A stretch of DNA of 64,000 nucleotides from Armatimonadetes bacterium DC (GCA_001442985.1 LDYB01000018.1:62001-126000); one strand, 5' to 3'; shown: positions 50,662-59,258, counted from the first letter of the stretch. Program-made: numbers and translations. Notes: generated by a model from the letters alone, not told the origin.

Positions 50662-51742
50662 GGCGTTGCGCGCTCCGGCTTCCGTCTACCTGTTGACGGG
50701 AGAGGAGCCTGTATATCATCGGGCTTTTGTGGAGCGCTTACGCCACGCGCTCGACATCCCGCACGGCAGCCCCGACGAGAGCGTGCTGGATGCACGCGAA
50801 ACACCACCAGCCCAGATCGCCCTTCAGGCGCAAACCATCCCGATGGAGTCCGAAAAACGCCTGATTATCGTTCATGCCGTCAACCGCTACACGGCGAACG
50901 ATTTAAAGCAACTCACAGATCTGGTGCCCAGAGTGCCGCCGTTCACGGTGCTGGTGCTGTTGCCCCTGGTGGGCGCTGAGGAGAGCGAAGCCAGCAAAGC
51001 AGGCTGGAAGGCACTCACCGATGCCGTCAAAGCGCACGGCGTGGTGGTAGTGTGCAAGCCCCTGCGTGGCAGAGACCTCGCCAAGCAGCTGATAGACTTC
51101 GCTCGCGAGCAGGGCAAGGAGCTGGGCAACGCCGAGGCGGACCTGCTGCTGACCCTGGTGGATGGCGTCGCCGAGACCGCCTTCCACGAACTGGAGAAGG
51201 TATGTTTCTATGTGGGGGCGCGCCCCACCATTACTGCCCACGATATTCAAACGGTGGTCAGCCCGTCCCAGCAGGCGCAGGTGTTCGCCCTTGTGGATGC
51301 GATTGTGGAGGGCAACGCATCTGGCGCCCTGCGCCAGATGAAGCTGCTTTTCACCACCGGCACACCCGCAACCGAGACCGCGCTCAAAACCCTTGCGCTG
51401 ATCGCCCGACACTACCGGCTGCTGTGGGGAGTCAAGATACTGCTGGAACATCGGCAGTCGCTCAAGGAGCCTAAAAAGGTGCCACCGGAAATCACGGCGA
51501 TGCTGGTGCAGGAGCCAAATGTGTTGAATGTGCTGGAGCGTCAGCCCTACCTGGCGAACAAGTTTCGTGACCAGGCGTTGCGCCTCAGCTGGCGTCAACT
51601 CCGGAGCGCCAGCGAAGCGCTCAAAGATGCCGATATGGCGCTCAAAGGTTTATTACCCGGTGTGAATCCAGCCGAAATTATGGAAAGACTCATTATCAAG
51701 CTCACCACAGGGGTGGGCACAACCCTGCAAGCGACCAGATAG
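50630..51742 (+). CDS. holA: DNA polymerase III delta subunit
   Basis: HolA opens the beta sliding clamp within the clamp-loader complex. The 370-residue protein shows the N-terminal VYLLTGEEPVYHRAFVERLR, the ALQAQTIPMESEKRLIIVHAV delta-specific segment, GVAETAFHELEKVCFYVG and the helical collar at the C-terminus (LALIARHYRLLWGVKILLEH). Its start lies inside the end of the transglutaminase gene, implying coupling. Confidence 0.92.
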   Translation: MEIPYLQLRDEALRAPASVYLLTGEEPVYHRAFVERLRHALDIPHGSPDESVLDARETPPAQIALQAQTIPMESEKRLIIVHAVNRYTANDLKQLTDLVPRVPPFTVLVLLPLVGAEESEASKAGWKALTDAVKAHGVVVVCKPLRGRDLAKQLIDFAREQGKELGNAEADLLLTLVDGVAETAFHELEKVCFYVGARPTITAHDIQTVVSPSQQAQVFALVDAIVEGNASGALRQMKLLFTTGTPATETALKTLALIARHYRLLWGVKILLEHRQSLKEPKKVPPEITAMLVQEPNVLNVLERQPYLANKFRDQALRLSWRQLRSASEALKDADMALKGLLPGVNPAEIMERLIIKLTTGVGTTLQATR

Positions 51743-51755
51743 GGAGGAATTGAAA

Positions 51756-52835
51756 TTGGCGAAGCGTGTGGCGGAAAATCCGATTATCGTGCCAGAGGCA
51801 GTGCCGCCTTCTGAGCCGAACATGGAAGTGATTGGCGCGTTCAATCCGGGCGCGACACGGTTCGGCGATGAGGTTATCCTGCTCTTGCGTGTGGCGGAAC
51901 GCCCCATTATGGAGGACCCCGACTATGTGGGCGTGCCGATGCTCAATCTGAACCATCGCAACGGGAGCCGTCGGATTGAGATTCTGCCTGTGCCCAAATA
52001 TTCGCCGCTGACCGACCTCAGCGACCCGCGAGCGGTGGTATACGAGGGGCGGATTTATCTCAGCTCCATCTCGCATCTGCGACTGGCGCGCAGCCGCGAT
52101 GGTATCCATTTCACCATAGACCCGGAACCGACCCTGTTCCCCGAAACGCCCTACGAAGAGTATGGGATTGAAGACTGCCGTATCACCCGGATTGACGACA
52201 CTTACTATATCAGCTATACGGCGGTCTCGCGCTATGGGATCTGCGTGGGGTTAGCCAGCACGCGCGATTTCAAGCAATTCCAGCGGCATGGCTTAATTTT
52301 GCACCACGAAAATAAAAATGTGGTGCTGTTCCCGCGCAAGATTGGCGGGCGCTATGTGGCGATGCATCGCACCGCGCCCTCAGGCTTCAACGGACCCCAC
52401 ATGTGGCTGGCATATTCGCCCGACCTGTTGCACTGGGGTGGGCATCAGGTGTTGATGGCGCCGCGCGTGCATCAGTGGGATTCGCGCCGAATTGGAGCCG
52501 GCGCGCCTCCTATGGAAACGCCCGAAGGCTGGCTGATTGTGTATCATGGCGTGAACGCGAAGGATGGCTACTGCGCTGGGGTCGCCTTGCTCGATCTGGA
52601 GGAACCCCATCGGGTGCTTCATCGTTCGCAGGAGCCACTGATTGCGCCCACCGAAGACTACGAGGTGAGCGGCTTCTTCGAGCGCGTGGTGTTCCCGACA
52701 GGGCTGGTGCCCATGTCCGACGGGCGCTGGATGCTCTACTACGGGGTGGCAGACCGCTCTGTTGCGGTGGCGGAAACGAGCATGGAAGAGCTGCTTGCCG
52801 TCGCGAAAGGGGAAGTGGCGGCAGCGAGTCGTTGA
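51756..52835 (+). CDS. GH130-family glycoside phosphorylase
   Basis: This 359-residue five-bladed beta-propeller enzyme fits GH130, whose members phosphorolyse beta-mannosides. IGAFNPGATRFGDEVILLLRVAERP, YGIEDCRITRIDDTYYISYTA with the likely catalytic Asp, RIGAGAPPMETPEGWLIVYHGV and FPTGLVP are characteristic. TTG 51756 is chosen by GGGAGG 8 nt upstream; a TTG two codons earlier sits too close to it. With GH5 in this window it suggests beta-mannan or oligomannoside use, though the subfamily is not certain. Confidence 0.9.
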   Translation: MAKRVAENPIIVPEAVPPSEPNMEVIGAFNPGATRFGDEVILLLRVAERPIMEDPDYVGVPMLNLNHRNGSRRIEILPVPKYSPLTDLSDPRAVVYEGRIYLSSISHLRLARSRDGIHFTIDPEPTLFPETPYEEYGIEDCRITRIDDTYYISYTAVSRYGICVGLASTRDFKQFQRHGLILHHENKNVVLFPRKIGGRYVAMHRTAPSGFNGPHMWLAYSPDLLHWGGHQVLMAPRVHQWDSRRIGAGAPPMETPEGWLIVYHGVNAKDGYCAGVALLDLEEPHRVLHRSQEPLIAPTEDYEVSGFFERVVFPTGLVPMSDGRWMLYYGVADRSVAVAETSMEELLAVAKGEVAAASR

Positions 52836-52851
52836 GAAGCTGAGGGCGCGT

Positions 52852-53475
52852 TCAGCGCCCCAGCATCTCTTCAATCACCGCGTTGAACTCGTTCTGCAGG
52901 CGCTGGACCCACTGTTCGGCGTCTTCCACCACGCGCGCCACCGATTGCGCCGCACCCTGAGACCCCGCATTGAACTGAATGAAGTAATACGCAGGGTCGC
53001 TGAACAGCGGCTCGATGCGCAGGTCGCACACATAGGGATGCTCCTCGAAAGTGATTCGCAGCCCCAGCCCGCGCAAGCCCGGAAAATACTGGCGCATCAG
53101 ATGGGGCGGGAGCGGCGTGAACGCCTCCACCGTATGCTCGAACGCGGAGCCGTTCGCATCTTTGTGGGCAATCACCTGGAGCAGCATCGGGAACCGGTCG
53201 TCCAGGAGCAGGGTATCGCGAATCGCGCCGAGCAGATGCTCCACACGGGACGGGGAAAACTCCGCAGGCTGCCCCTCACAGGTGAACTGAATCTGCGCAT
53301 CGGTCAAAAACAACGCTTCCCGACGGAGCGGGTTCACCAGCGCCAGCGCCCCCTGAAACGGGACAGGTTGAATGTTGAAATCCAGCCCGACCGCCTCCAT
53401 AATGCGCTGGCGACGCACCTCGTTCAGAGGACCCACTGCGGCGTTCAAAGTAATCTGAATCTGGCGTAGTTCCAT
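52852..53475 (-). CDS. hypothetical protein coupled to RNase E/G
   Basis: I do not recognise this 207-residue soluble protein. It alternates beta strands and helices (VEHLLGAIRDTLLLDDRFPMLLQVIAH; LRITFEEHPYVCDLRIEPLF) and ends in a helix (VEDAEQWVQRLQNEFNAVIEEML). It follows the RNase E/G gene by only 3 nt on the same strand, so it is translationally linked and may assist RNA processing. No signal peptide or membrane span is seen. Confidence 0.65.
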   Translation of the reverse strand: MELRQIQITLNAAVGPLNEVRRQRIMEAVGLDFNIQPVPFQGALALVNPLRREALFLTDAQIQFTCEGQPAEFSPSRVEHLLGAIRDTLLLDDRFPMLLQVIAHKDANGSAFEHTVEAFTPLPPHLMRQYFPGLRGLGLRITFEEHPYVCDLRIEPLFSDPAYYFIQFNAGSQGAAQSVARVVEDAEQWVQRLQNEFNAVIEEMLGR

Positions 53476-53478
53476 GCC

Positions 53479-55218
53479 TTACACAACCTCCGATTTTTTC
53501 AGTTTGCCCGCGCCGACCGGCTCCGCAAAGGCGAACGAACGGCGCACCTCGTTCAGCATCACCTTACTGTGCGGCTGAGTGGGGGGCTGATCCTCCCACA
53601 GAATCAGATACCCGTCTTCTGTCCAGCCCACTTTTGATTCTTCATCCGCAGCGGAGGGGACCACGCGGCATTCCACCACCTGCAGCTGGCGATAGGGTAG
53701 ATATTTCTGTTTGAACTGCTCCAGCGTGCCGGGGGTGATGCGGTACTCTTCGATGCCCAGATCGGGGCGGGCGCGGGTAAAGAGCGCGCACTCCAGCGAA
53801 TGTTCCAGCATCTCGATATTGACCCCATCCTCGCCCACGAGGCACTCCACCACAGAAGGATGTGCCTCCACCAGATATGCCTGCGCGTGGTCTTTCAGCA
53901 CGCGCTGTGCCAGCTCGCGCTCAATCCAGAGGCTCACGGTGTCAGGCGAAGGGATACGCCCACGCCCATGGCACACAGGGCAGGGACGGGTCAGCCCTTC
54001 CGTAACCGATTCGCCCGTGCGCTTGCGGGTGAGCTCCACCAGCCCCAGCGAGCTGATCCGCCCGATTCGGAAGCGCGCCCTGTCGCGCTTGAGCGTGCGC
54101 TGGAGCGCCTGCAACACCTGACGGTGGTCGCTTTTGCGCGCCATGTCGATGAAGTCAATCACGATAATCCCGCCAATATCACGCAGGCGCAGCTGACGAC
54201 AGATTTCCTCCACCGCCTCCAGGTTCGTTTTGAGAATCGTTTCCGCCAGCGAGGTTTTGCCCGTAAACTTGCCCGTGTTCACATCAATCGCGGTGAAGGC
54301 TTCGGTCTCGTCGATGGTGAGGTAGCCGCCCGATTTGAGCCATACCTTGCGGCGCATCAGGCGCTCCATCTCCTTTTCGATTCCGAAGTGTTCGAACATC
54401 GGGGTGGGCTTATCGTACAGAATCACACGGCTGCGCAGGCTGGGCGCCACCACCTTGAGAACCTCATGCACTTTCTCGTACTCTTCGGGGTCGTCTATCC
54501 AGAATCGGTCCACTTCCGACGAGAACACATCGCGGATGACCCGATAGAGCAGGCTGGCGTCGCGATGTACCAGCGCAGGCGCCTGCACCTGTCCAATCTG
54601 CTCGCGAATCTGGCTCCAGAGCTGGGTAAGGTACTCAATATCCTGCCGAATCTCTTTCTCGGTCTTGCCTTCCGATTCGGTGCGCAGGATCAGCCCGAAG
54701 CCCGGGGGATGGAGTTTCTGCCCGATCTGCCGGAGCCGATCGCGCTCGGCGCGGTCTTCAATTTTACGGGAAACGCCCAGATGGCTCGCTTCGGGCATCA
54801 GCACCACATAGCGTCCGGGCAGGGTGATGCGCGTGGTGACTCGTGCGCCCTTGGTACCGCGCGGCGCTTTGACCACCTGTACCAGAATCTCTTGCCCTAC
54901 TTTGAGCAGCTCGCTGATGTTGCGCTTGCGCAGGTCGGAGCGCCGGAGTGTTGGAGGCGGTTCGTCCGTGTCGGTAAACTCCGGCAGGATGTCGCCCACA
55001 TACAAAAAGGCGTTGCGTTCCAGTCCGATATTCACGAAGGCGGCGTCCATGCCGGGCAACACATTCTGCACGATGCCCTTATAGATGTTGCCGACCACGC
55101 GCTCGCCCCGCTCGAAGCGCACTTCCATCAGCTGCCCGTTTTCCAGCACGGCAATGCGCGTCTCGCGGGGCGAGACATTCACCAGAATCTCCCGAATCAG
55201 TTTCTCGTGCGTCGCGAT
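53479..55218 (-). CDS. rng: ribonuclease E/G family endoribonuclease, probable AUC start
   Basis: This enzyme cleaves single-stranded RNA in mRNA decay and rRNA maturation. It has an S1 domain (about residues 40-130), then AIDVNTGKF and IIVIDFIDM with the Mg-binding aspartates, and a CPVCHGRGRI zinc-link motif. The C-terminus is short, so it is RNase G-like in length. The usual conserved opening E-I-L-V-N-V-x-P-x-E-T-R is only complete if translation starts at ATC 55218, which sits 9 nt after AGGAGG. The first ordinary start codon is GTG 55182, which would cut into this conserved block (579 versus 567 residues). Confidence 0.9.
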   Translation of the reverse strand: MATHEKLIREILVNVSPRETRIAVLENGQLMEVRFERGERVVGNIYKGIVQNVLPGMDAAFVNIGLERNAFLYVGDILPEFTDTDEPPPTLRRSDLRKRNISELLKVGQEILVQVVKAPRGTKGARVTTRITLPGRYVVLMPEASHLGVSRKIEDRAERDRLRQIGQKLHPPGFGLILRTESEGKTEKEIRQDIEYLTQLWSQIREQIGQVQAPALVHRDASLLYRVIRDVFSSEVDRFWIDDPEEYEKVHEVLKVVAPSLRSRVILYDKPTPMFEHFGIEKEMERLMRRKVWLKSGGYLTIDETEAFTAIDVNTGKFTGKTSLAETILKTNLEAVEEICRQLRLRDIGGIIVIDFIDMARKSDHRQVLQALQRTLKRDRARFRIGRISSLGLVELTRKRTGESVTEGLTRPCPVCHGRGRIPSPDTVSLWIERELAQRVLKDHAQAYLVEAHPSVVECLVGEDGVNIEMLEHSLECALFTRARPDLGIEEYRITPGTLEQFKQKYLPYRQLQVVECRVVPSAADEESKVGWTEDGYLILWEDQPPTQPHSKVMLNEVRRSFAFAEPVGAGKLKKSEVV

Positions 55219-55227
55219 GGCTGGGTT

Positions 55228-55251
55228 CCTCCTCGTCGGCAGAATTGTACC
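55228..55251 (-). promoter_or_regulatory. -10 box and ribosome site of RNase E/G
   Basis: On the minus strand TACAAT (55251-55246) is followed by AGGAGG (55233-55228) and then, at normal 9-nt spacing, by ATC 55218. The next standard start codon is 45 nt from the ribosome site. Confidence 0.6.
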
Positions 55252-55286
55252 CGTTTTGTGCCTGCCAAAAGGCGCTTCATCTGGGT

Positions 55287-55313
55287 TTCATCTTTTGTTC
55301 AGCTTGCGTTCAG
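55287..55313 (+). promoter_or_regulatory. 11-bp-phased OmpR/PhoB-type box, subtilase promoter
   Basis: TTCA occurs at 55287, 55298 and 55309, exactly 11 bp apart, within GTTTCA/GTTCAG/GTTCAG. The last unit begins 16 bp before a TACAAT -10 box (55324-55329), leaving no -35 element, the arrangement of activator-dependent Pho-type promoters. Confidence 0.65.
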
Positions 55314-55374
55314 TTCGAGCGCGTACAATAACCAGCATCAGACCAACGATGGAGTTGGATAGGGAGGAGACGCT

Positions 55375-56790
55375 ATGCGAAGAAGAATCGGCACCTTCGC
55401 CCTGACGGGGCTACTCTATTTTGGTATTGCGTATGCGGACTCGACGCACCGCACCCTCACGGCTCCCCACGCCTCTGACCGCATCGTTGTGGGACTCAGC
55501 GAGGAGACCCCACAGGTTACGCACCTGATTTTGCAGGGGCTGGGGGCGATTACCCATGAAATAGCCCCAATTCGGGTTGTGGCGCTTCAGCTGGAACCGT
55601 CTTTGAGTTTGCAGGACGCCCTTGCTTTGGCAGAGACTCTCCCTGGTGTTCGCTACGCGGAACCCGACTATATCGTGCATGCTTCTGCAACGCCCAACGA
55701 TCCGGAATATACACGCCAGTACGGCTTGCGCCTTGTGCAGGCGGATCGCGCATGGGATTTGTGGAACCCCCAGCAAACCATCTATGTGGCGGTAATTGAC
55801 ACAGGGATTGAGTATATTCACCCTGACCTGGACAATCGTTTCCGTCGGCGTGCGGACGGCTCTATTTACGGAATCCAGATTCTGGCGGGTGTGCAGCTGC
55901 CCGTTGCCAACGATGATAATGGACACGGCACTCACTGCGCCGGAATTATCGCGGCAGAGACCAATAACGGAGTCGGGGTTGCTGGGGTGGCAGGCTATAG
56001 CCCCTGCCGTGCCGACGCCAGCAACTTTGTGCAGCTGATGCCCGTGAAAGTGCTGACCGCGCCCGGTTCGGGGTTGACCTCCGATGTGGTGGCGGGCATG
56101 ATCTGGGCAGTGGACAATGGCGCGCACATCCTCAGCATGAGTCTGGGTGGAAGCGGCGGCTCGCAGGCACAGCTGGACGCGGTGAACTACGCATGGAATA
56201 ACGGGCGTCTTGTGGTGGTCGCGGCAGGCAACGACGGTACCAACGCGCCCAGCTACCCGGCGTTTTATCCCAATGCGATGGCGGTGGCGGCAACCGATGA
56301 AGCGGATACCCTCACCGACTTCTCACAATATGGCGACTGGGTGGATATTGCCGCGCCGGGCGCCCGCATCTACTCGACTTATATCGGAAACCTCTACCTG
56401 TCGCTCAGCGGCACCTCAATGGCGTGCCCCCATGTGGCAGGCGCGGCGGCGCTCATCTGGTCGCACGCGCCCCACTTGACCAACCAGCAACTGCGCCAGC
56501 TGCTGGAGCAGAATGTAGACCCGTATATCCCCTTTGCAGGGCGTCAAATCGCGCCTGGCGCCGGGCGATTGAATGTCTACCGCGCCTTGCTGGCGACAGG
56601 GCGGACCTGCACCGCGCACACAGGCGATGTGGACTGCAACGGGTGCGTGGACGATGCCGACCTGCTCGCGGTGCTGTTCGCCTTTGGACAGAATGGCACG
56701 GCACTCGGGCGCGTGGATGTCAACTGCGATGGGGTTGTGGACGACGCCGACCTGTTGACCGTGCTGTTCAACTTTGGCTCTGGCTGCTAA
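55375..56790 (+). CDS. secreted subtilisin-like serine protease (S8) with dockerin-like EF-hand repeats
   Basis: This 471-residue protease has a signal peptide (about 1-21), an inhibitor-like propeptide (RIVVGLSEETPQV...YAEPDYIVHAS) and the S8 triad. Asp142 lies in VAVIDTGIEY, His184 in DDNGHGTHCAG and Ser348 in LSGTSMACPHVAG. The C-terminus carries two calcium-loop motifs of dockerin type (DVDCNGCVDDADLL at 418-431 and DVNCDGVVDDADLL at 448-461). AGGGAGGAG precedes the ATG. Transcription probably depends on the phased box upstream. A perfect palindromic terminator follows. Confidence 0.92.
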   Translation: MRRRIGTFALTGLLYFGIAYADSTHRTLTAPHASDRIVVGLSEETPQVTHLILQGLGAITHEIAPIRVVALQLEPSLSLQDALALAETLPGVRYAEPDYIVHASATPNDPEYTRQYGLRLVQADRAWDLWNPQQTIYVAVIDTGIEYIHPDLDNRFRRRADGSIYGIQILAGVQLPVANDDNGHGTHCAGIIAAETNNGVGVAGVAGYSPCRADASNFVQLMPVKVLTAPGSGLTSDVVAGMIWAVDNGAHILSMSLGGSGGSQAQLDAVNYAWNNGRLVVVAAGNDGTNAPSYPAFYPNAMAVAATDEADTLTDFSQYGDWVDIAAPGARIYSTYIGNLYLSLSGTSMACPHVAGAAALIWSHAPHLTNQQLRQLLEQNVDPYIPFAGRQIAPGAGRLNVYRALLATGRTCTAHTGDVDCNGCVDDADLLAVLFAFGQNGTALGRVDVNCDGVVDDADLLTVLFNFGSGC

Positions 56791-56818
56791 CACTGGCGCT
56801 CCGCTCTCCTGACACCAG

Positions 56819-56840
56819 GCAGGGAGGCATGCCTCCCTGC
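56819..56840 (+). terminator. intrinsic terminator of the subtilase gene
   Basis: A perfect 22-bp palindrome, GCAGGGAGGCA followed by its complement, is directly followed by TTTCTTTTCT. Confidence 0.8.
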
Positions 56841-56877
56841 TTTCTTTTCTGCTTGCGCTCCCTTGCTTTTACCAGCC

Positions 56878-56904
56878 GTTTACGCTGTGTTAAGGCTCTG
56901 TTTA
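56878..56904 (+). promoter_or_regulatory. 11-bp-phased box, ferritin-like operon
   Basis: GTTTA (56878), GTTAA (56889) and GTTTA (56900) are exactly 11 bp apart. A weak -10-like TTTCAT begins 16 bp after the last unit (56916). This parallels the box upstream of the subtilase. Confidence 0.62.
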
Positions 56905-56936
56905 TGTTGCAGGCGTTTCATGAAGTGGTGAGAGCC

Positions 56937-57683
56937 ATGAAACAGCGATGGACGACGACGGAGATTATTTCAGGCAAGTCTGACCTGAGCGCACTGAACC
57001 GTATGGTGCGCACGATTGCCGCTTCGAACCTGAGCAGCAACGACCAGCAGATTCTGGAAGCCGCGAAGATTGCGGAGGCGCTGGCAACCACGATGTACAC
57101 GAATATCGTCAAGGGCGCCCCGTTCTTTCGGCGACTCAGCCGATTCGACCAGAGTTATTTTCGTGCCGCGCGCGAGGTGGAGATGGAACATTATCGGCTC
57201 CTCAAGAGCGCGACGGGCACAGGCACGCCGATTGCGCGCTTCTATTTCCCCCAGCGCATGTTCGTCGATGCGAAGGTTACGCTGGACACGCTCGTGACGC
57301 TGGAGGAGGCGTTTGTGGCAGCCTACATCGTGGGCGTGCGCGACCTCTCCAACGACACCCTCAAAGTGATTGCCGCGCGCATTATGGGGGTAGAAAGCGA
57401 TCATCGCACGTTAGGGCGTGTGGTAGCGCAGGAGATAGACCCGCGCGACGGCGGACCGTTTGACACCCTGCGTGGGCTGGCAGGCGAAGAGCCTGTGGAA
57501 CCCCCCAATAATAACGCCTATGAGCGCACTTATCGCCTGCGCGACATCAACGATGCGGTGAACGCCTTGCTACCGTTTATTGATCGGAGCGCTGCGCAGG
57601 CAGCAGGATTCAGCCTGCGCCCGTTCCAGTTCGAGCCTTTTGAGCCAACGCTCCCCTCGCCCTTCGGCGGGCTGGATGGATGA
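56937..57683 (+). CDS. ferritin-like domain protein, cytosolic paralog
   Basis: This 248-residue protein is related to the Ferritin_2 (PF13668) group. Helices carry E-A-L-A-T-T-M-Y, FRAAREVEMEHYRLL, LEEAFVAAYIVGV and AARIMGVESDHRTLGRVVAQE, with Glu/His residues placed as in diiron bundles. Unlike its downstream paralog it has no Tat or lipoprotein signal. The ATG at 56937 is chosen because the phased box covers an earlier ATG at 56904; GTG codons at 56925 and 56928 are possible. Iron binding is likely but not proven. Confidence 0.75.
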   Translation: MKQRWTTTEIISGKSDLSALNRMVRTIAASNLSSNDQQILEAAKIAEALATTMYTNIVKGAPFFRRLSRFDQSYFRAAREVEMEHYRLLKSATGTGTPIARFYFPQRMFVDAKVTLDTLVTLEEAFVAAYIVGVRDLSNDTLKVIAARIMGVESDHRTLGRVVAQEIDPRDGGPFDTLRGLAGEEPVEPPNNNAYERTYRLRDINDAVNALLPFIDRSAAQAAGFSLRPFQFEPFEPTLPSPFGGLDG

Positions 57684-57701
57684 ATGGCTGGAGGAGAAAC
57701 C

Positions 57702-58496
57702 ATGCAAGCACGAAACAAGACGACCGGGAATCTGTCGCGTCGCGCCTTTTTGCAGATGGCAGGGGGCGCAGGGGTCGTGCTATTGGGAAGCACCTTACTC
57801 TCCGCTTGCGGCGGCTCGGGCTCCACAGCGCGTGCCCCGTCCGCCGACGACACGATTCTGGGCGCCGCCAAAGTCGCTGAGGCGCTGGCAACCACCATGT
57901 ATACGCAGATTATTCGTCAGGCACCCTTCTTCGGGCGCCTGAGTCCATTCGACCAGAACTACTTCCGCGCCGCGCGTGAAGTGGAGATGGCGCACTACCA
58001 GCTGCTGGTCTCCGCCACAGGCAACGCTCCCACGCCAGTGGACACCTTCTACTTCCCACAGGGGATGTTCGTCGACGCGAAAGTTACGCTGGACACGCTG
58101 GTGACTCTGGAAGACGCCTTTATCGCGGCATACCTCGTGGGAGTGCGCGACCTGTCGACACCCGAGTTGAGGGTTACGGCAGCGCGCATTCTGGCGGTGG
58201 AGAGCGACCATCGCACGGTGGCGCGCGTCGTTGCCAGCGAGATCGACCCTGCTGACGGGGGACCGTTCACGACCCTGAAAGGGCTCGCAGGGCGCGAAGA
58301 GCCTGTAGACCCGCCCAACAATAACGCCTTTGCGCGAACCTACCGCCTCGCTTCCATTCAGGACGCGGTGAACGCGCTCCAGCCGTTCATTAACGCGGAA
58401 GCCGCACGCGAGCGCGGTTTCGATGTGTCCAAGCCCTACCGCTTCGAGCCATTCACCCCGACGCTACCCAGCGAACTGGGAGGCATAGACGGATAG
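57702..58496 (+). CDS. Tat-exported ferritin-like lipoprotein
   Basis: This 264-residue paralog of the preceding protein (long shared blocks such as MFVDAKVTLDTLVTLE and PPNNNA) carries a twin-arginine signal (SRRAFLQMAGGAGVVLLG) ending in a lipobox (LLSAC). The folded protein would thus be exported with a cofactor and anchored by lipid. The helices keep the EVEMAHYQLL and VESDHRTVARV acidic/His positions. GGAGGAG fixes the ATG at 57702. It lies 18 nt after its paralog, so the pair is one operon. Confidence 0.85.
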   Translation: MQARNKTTGNLSRRAFLQMAGGAGVVLLGSTLLSACGGSGSTARAPSADDTILGAAKVAEALATTMYTQIIRQAPFFGRLSPFDQNYFRAAREVEMAHYQLLVSATGNAPTPVDTFYFPQGMFVDAKVTLDTLVTLEDAFIAAYLVGVRDLSTPELRVTAARILAVESDHRTVARVVASEIDPADGGPFTTLKGLAGREEPVDPPNNNAFARTYRLASIQDAVNALQPFINAEAARERGFDVSKPYRFEPFTPTLPSELGGIDG

Positions 58497-58511
58497 ACAC
58501 CCTCGGAAAAA

Positions 58512-58539
58512 GCGGAGCGAGCGCTATGGCTCGCTCCGC
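58512..58539. terminator. bidirectional terminator between ferritin-like and regulator genes
   Basis: GCGGAGCGAGC and its complement form an 11-bp stem with a 6-nt loop; on the minus strand TTTTT follows (58511-58507). It contains the ancestral stop codon of the response regulator frame (58524-58526). Confidence 0.85.
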
Positions 58540-58646
58540 TTAGAGGCGCGATGCGGAGAGACGGTGGAAAACTGATAGCCAAACCCGCGCACCGTGATGA
58601 TATAGCGCGGGCGTGAAGGGTCAGGCTCCAGCTTCTTGCGCAGGCG
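58524..58646 (-). other. conserved coding remainder of the response regulator after an in-frame amber codon
   Basis: In the same frame as the regulator, 40 codons after TAG (58649-58647) read [20 protein letters not shown] then GFGYQFSTV and end at TAG 58526-58524. This is the end of the recognition helix and the wing of an OmpR-type winged helix. The codons look intact, without other stops or shifts. Confidence 0.85.
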
Positions 58647-59258
58647 CTAGATAATCACCTCAAGGCTATTCGTGTTGAACTCGCTGTCATAGCCCCAGAC
58701 CTTCTCAAAGAGTGTATCGCGGTGAAGCGGCTTGTTCGCGTGGCGCACCAGCTCTGCCAGCAGGTCAAACTCAATTCGGGTCATCGGCACGCGCTCGCCT
58801 GCGCGGTACACGCAGCGTCCTTCGAGGTCAATCTCCAGCGCATCCACGCGCACCACCGTGTCGGGCGCCGCCTGCGATTTGCCGCCATACTCGTAGGCGC
58901 GTCGGAGCAGGGCGCGTACTCGCGCCAGCAACTCTTTCGGTTCAAAGGGCTTTGTCAAGTAGTCGTCTGCACCCACCTCCAGACCGACCACTTTGTCCAG
59001 GGCATCCGAACGCGCCGTGAGTATCAGCACTGGCATCGTCCAGCGGCTCCGCAAGCGACGACAAAGGTCAATCCCGTCTACATCGGGCAAGCCGAGGTCT
59101 AAGATGATCAGGTCTACGCTTTGTTGGGTTATCGTCTGGAGCGCCTGCTCCGCTGTGTGCGCCACGAGGCACTGGTGGTGATGTTCTTCGAGCAGGCGGC
59201 GGAGCTGCTCTGCCAGAAACAGGTCGTCTTCCACAAGCAAGATTCGGGCGGAATTCAT
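58647..59258 (-). CDS. OmpR-family response regulator, truncated by in-frame TAG
   Basis: The 203 residues contain a receiver domain (LLVEDDLFLAEQL acidic pocket, phospho-acceptor Asp54 in LIILDLGLPD, LTARSD, Lys in YLTKPFEPKELL) and the first part of a winged-helix domain (LEIDLEGRCVYRAGERVPMTRIEFDLLAELVRHANKPL). The frame stops at TAG inside the recognition helix (NSLEVII-stop-RLRKKLE), while the remaining 40 codons are conserved downstream. As written it should not bind DNA well. Its start overlaps the kinase stop by 4 nt. A sequencing error, readthrough or recent loss are all possible. Confidence 0.88.
   Translation of the reverse strand: MNSARILLVEDDLFLAEQLRRLLEEHHHQCLVAHTAEQALQTITQQSVDLIILDLGLPDVDGIDLCRRLRSRWTMPVLILTARSDALDKVVGLEVGADDYLTKPFEPKELLARVRALLRRAYEYGGKSQAAPDTVVRVDALEIDLEGRCVYRAGERVPMTRIEFDLLAELVRHANKPLHRDTLFEKVWGYDSEFNTNSLEVII

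Noticed and set aside
53800-55362. Long plus-strand open frame (520 codons) opposite RNase E/G
   Set aside because: Antisense shadow of a high-G+C conserved gene; no start signal and the composition of a reverse frame.
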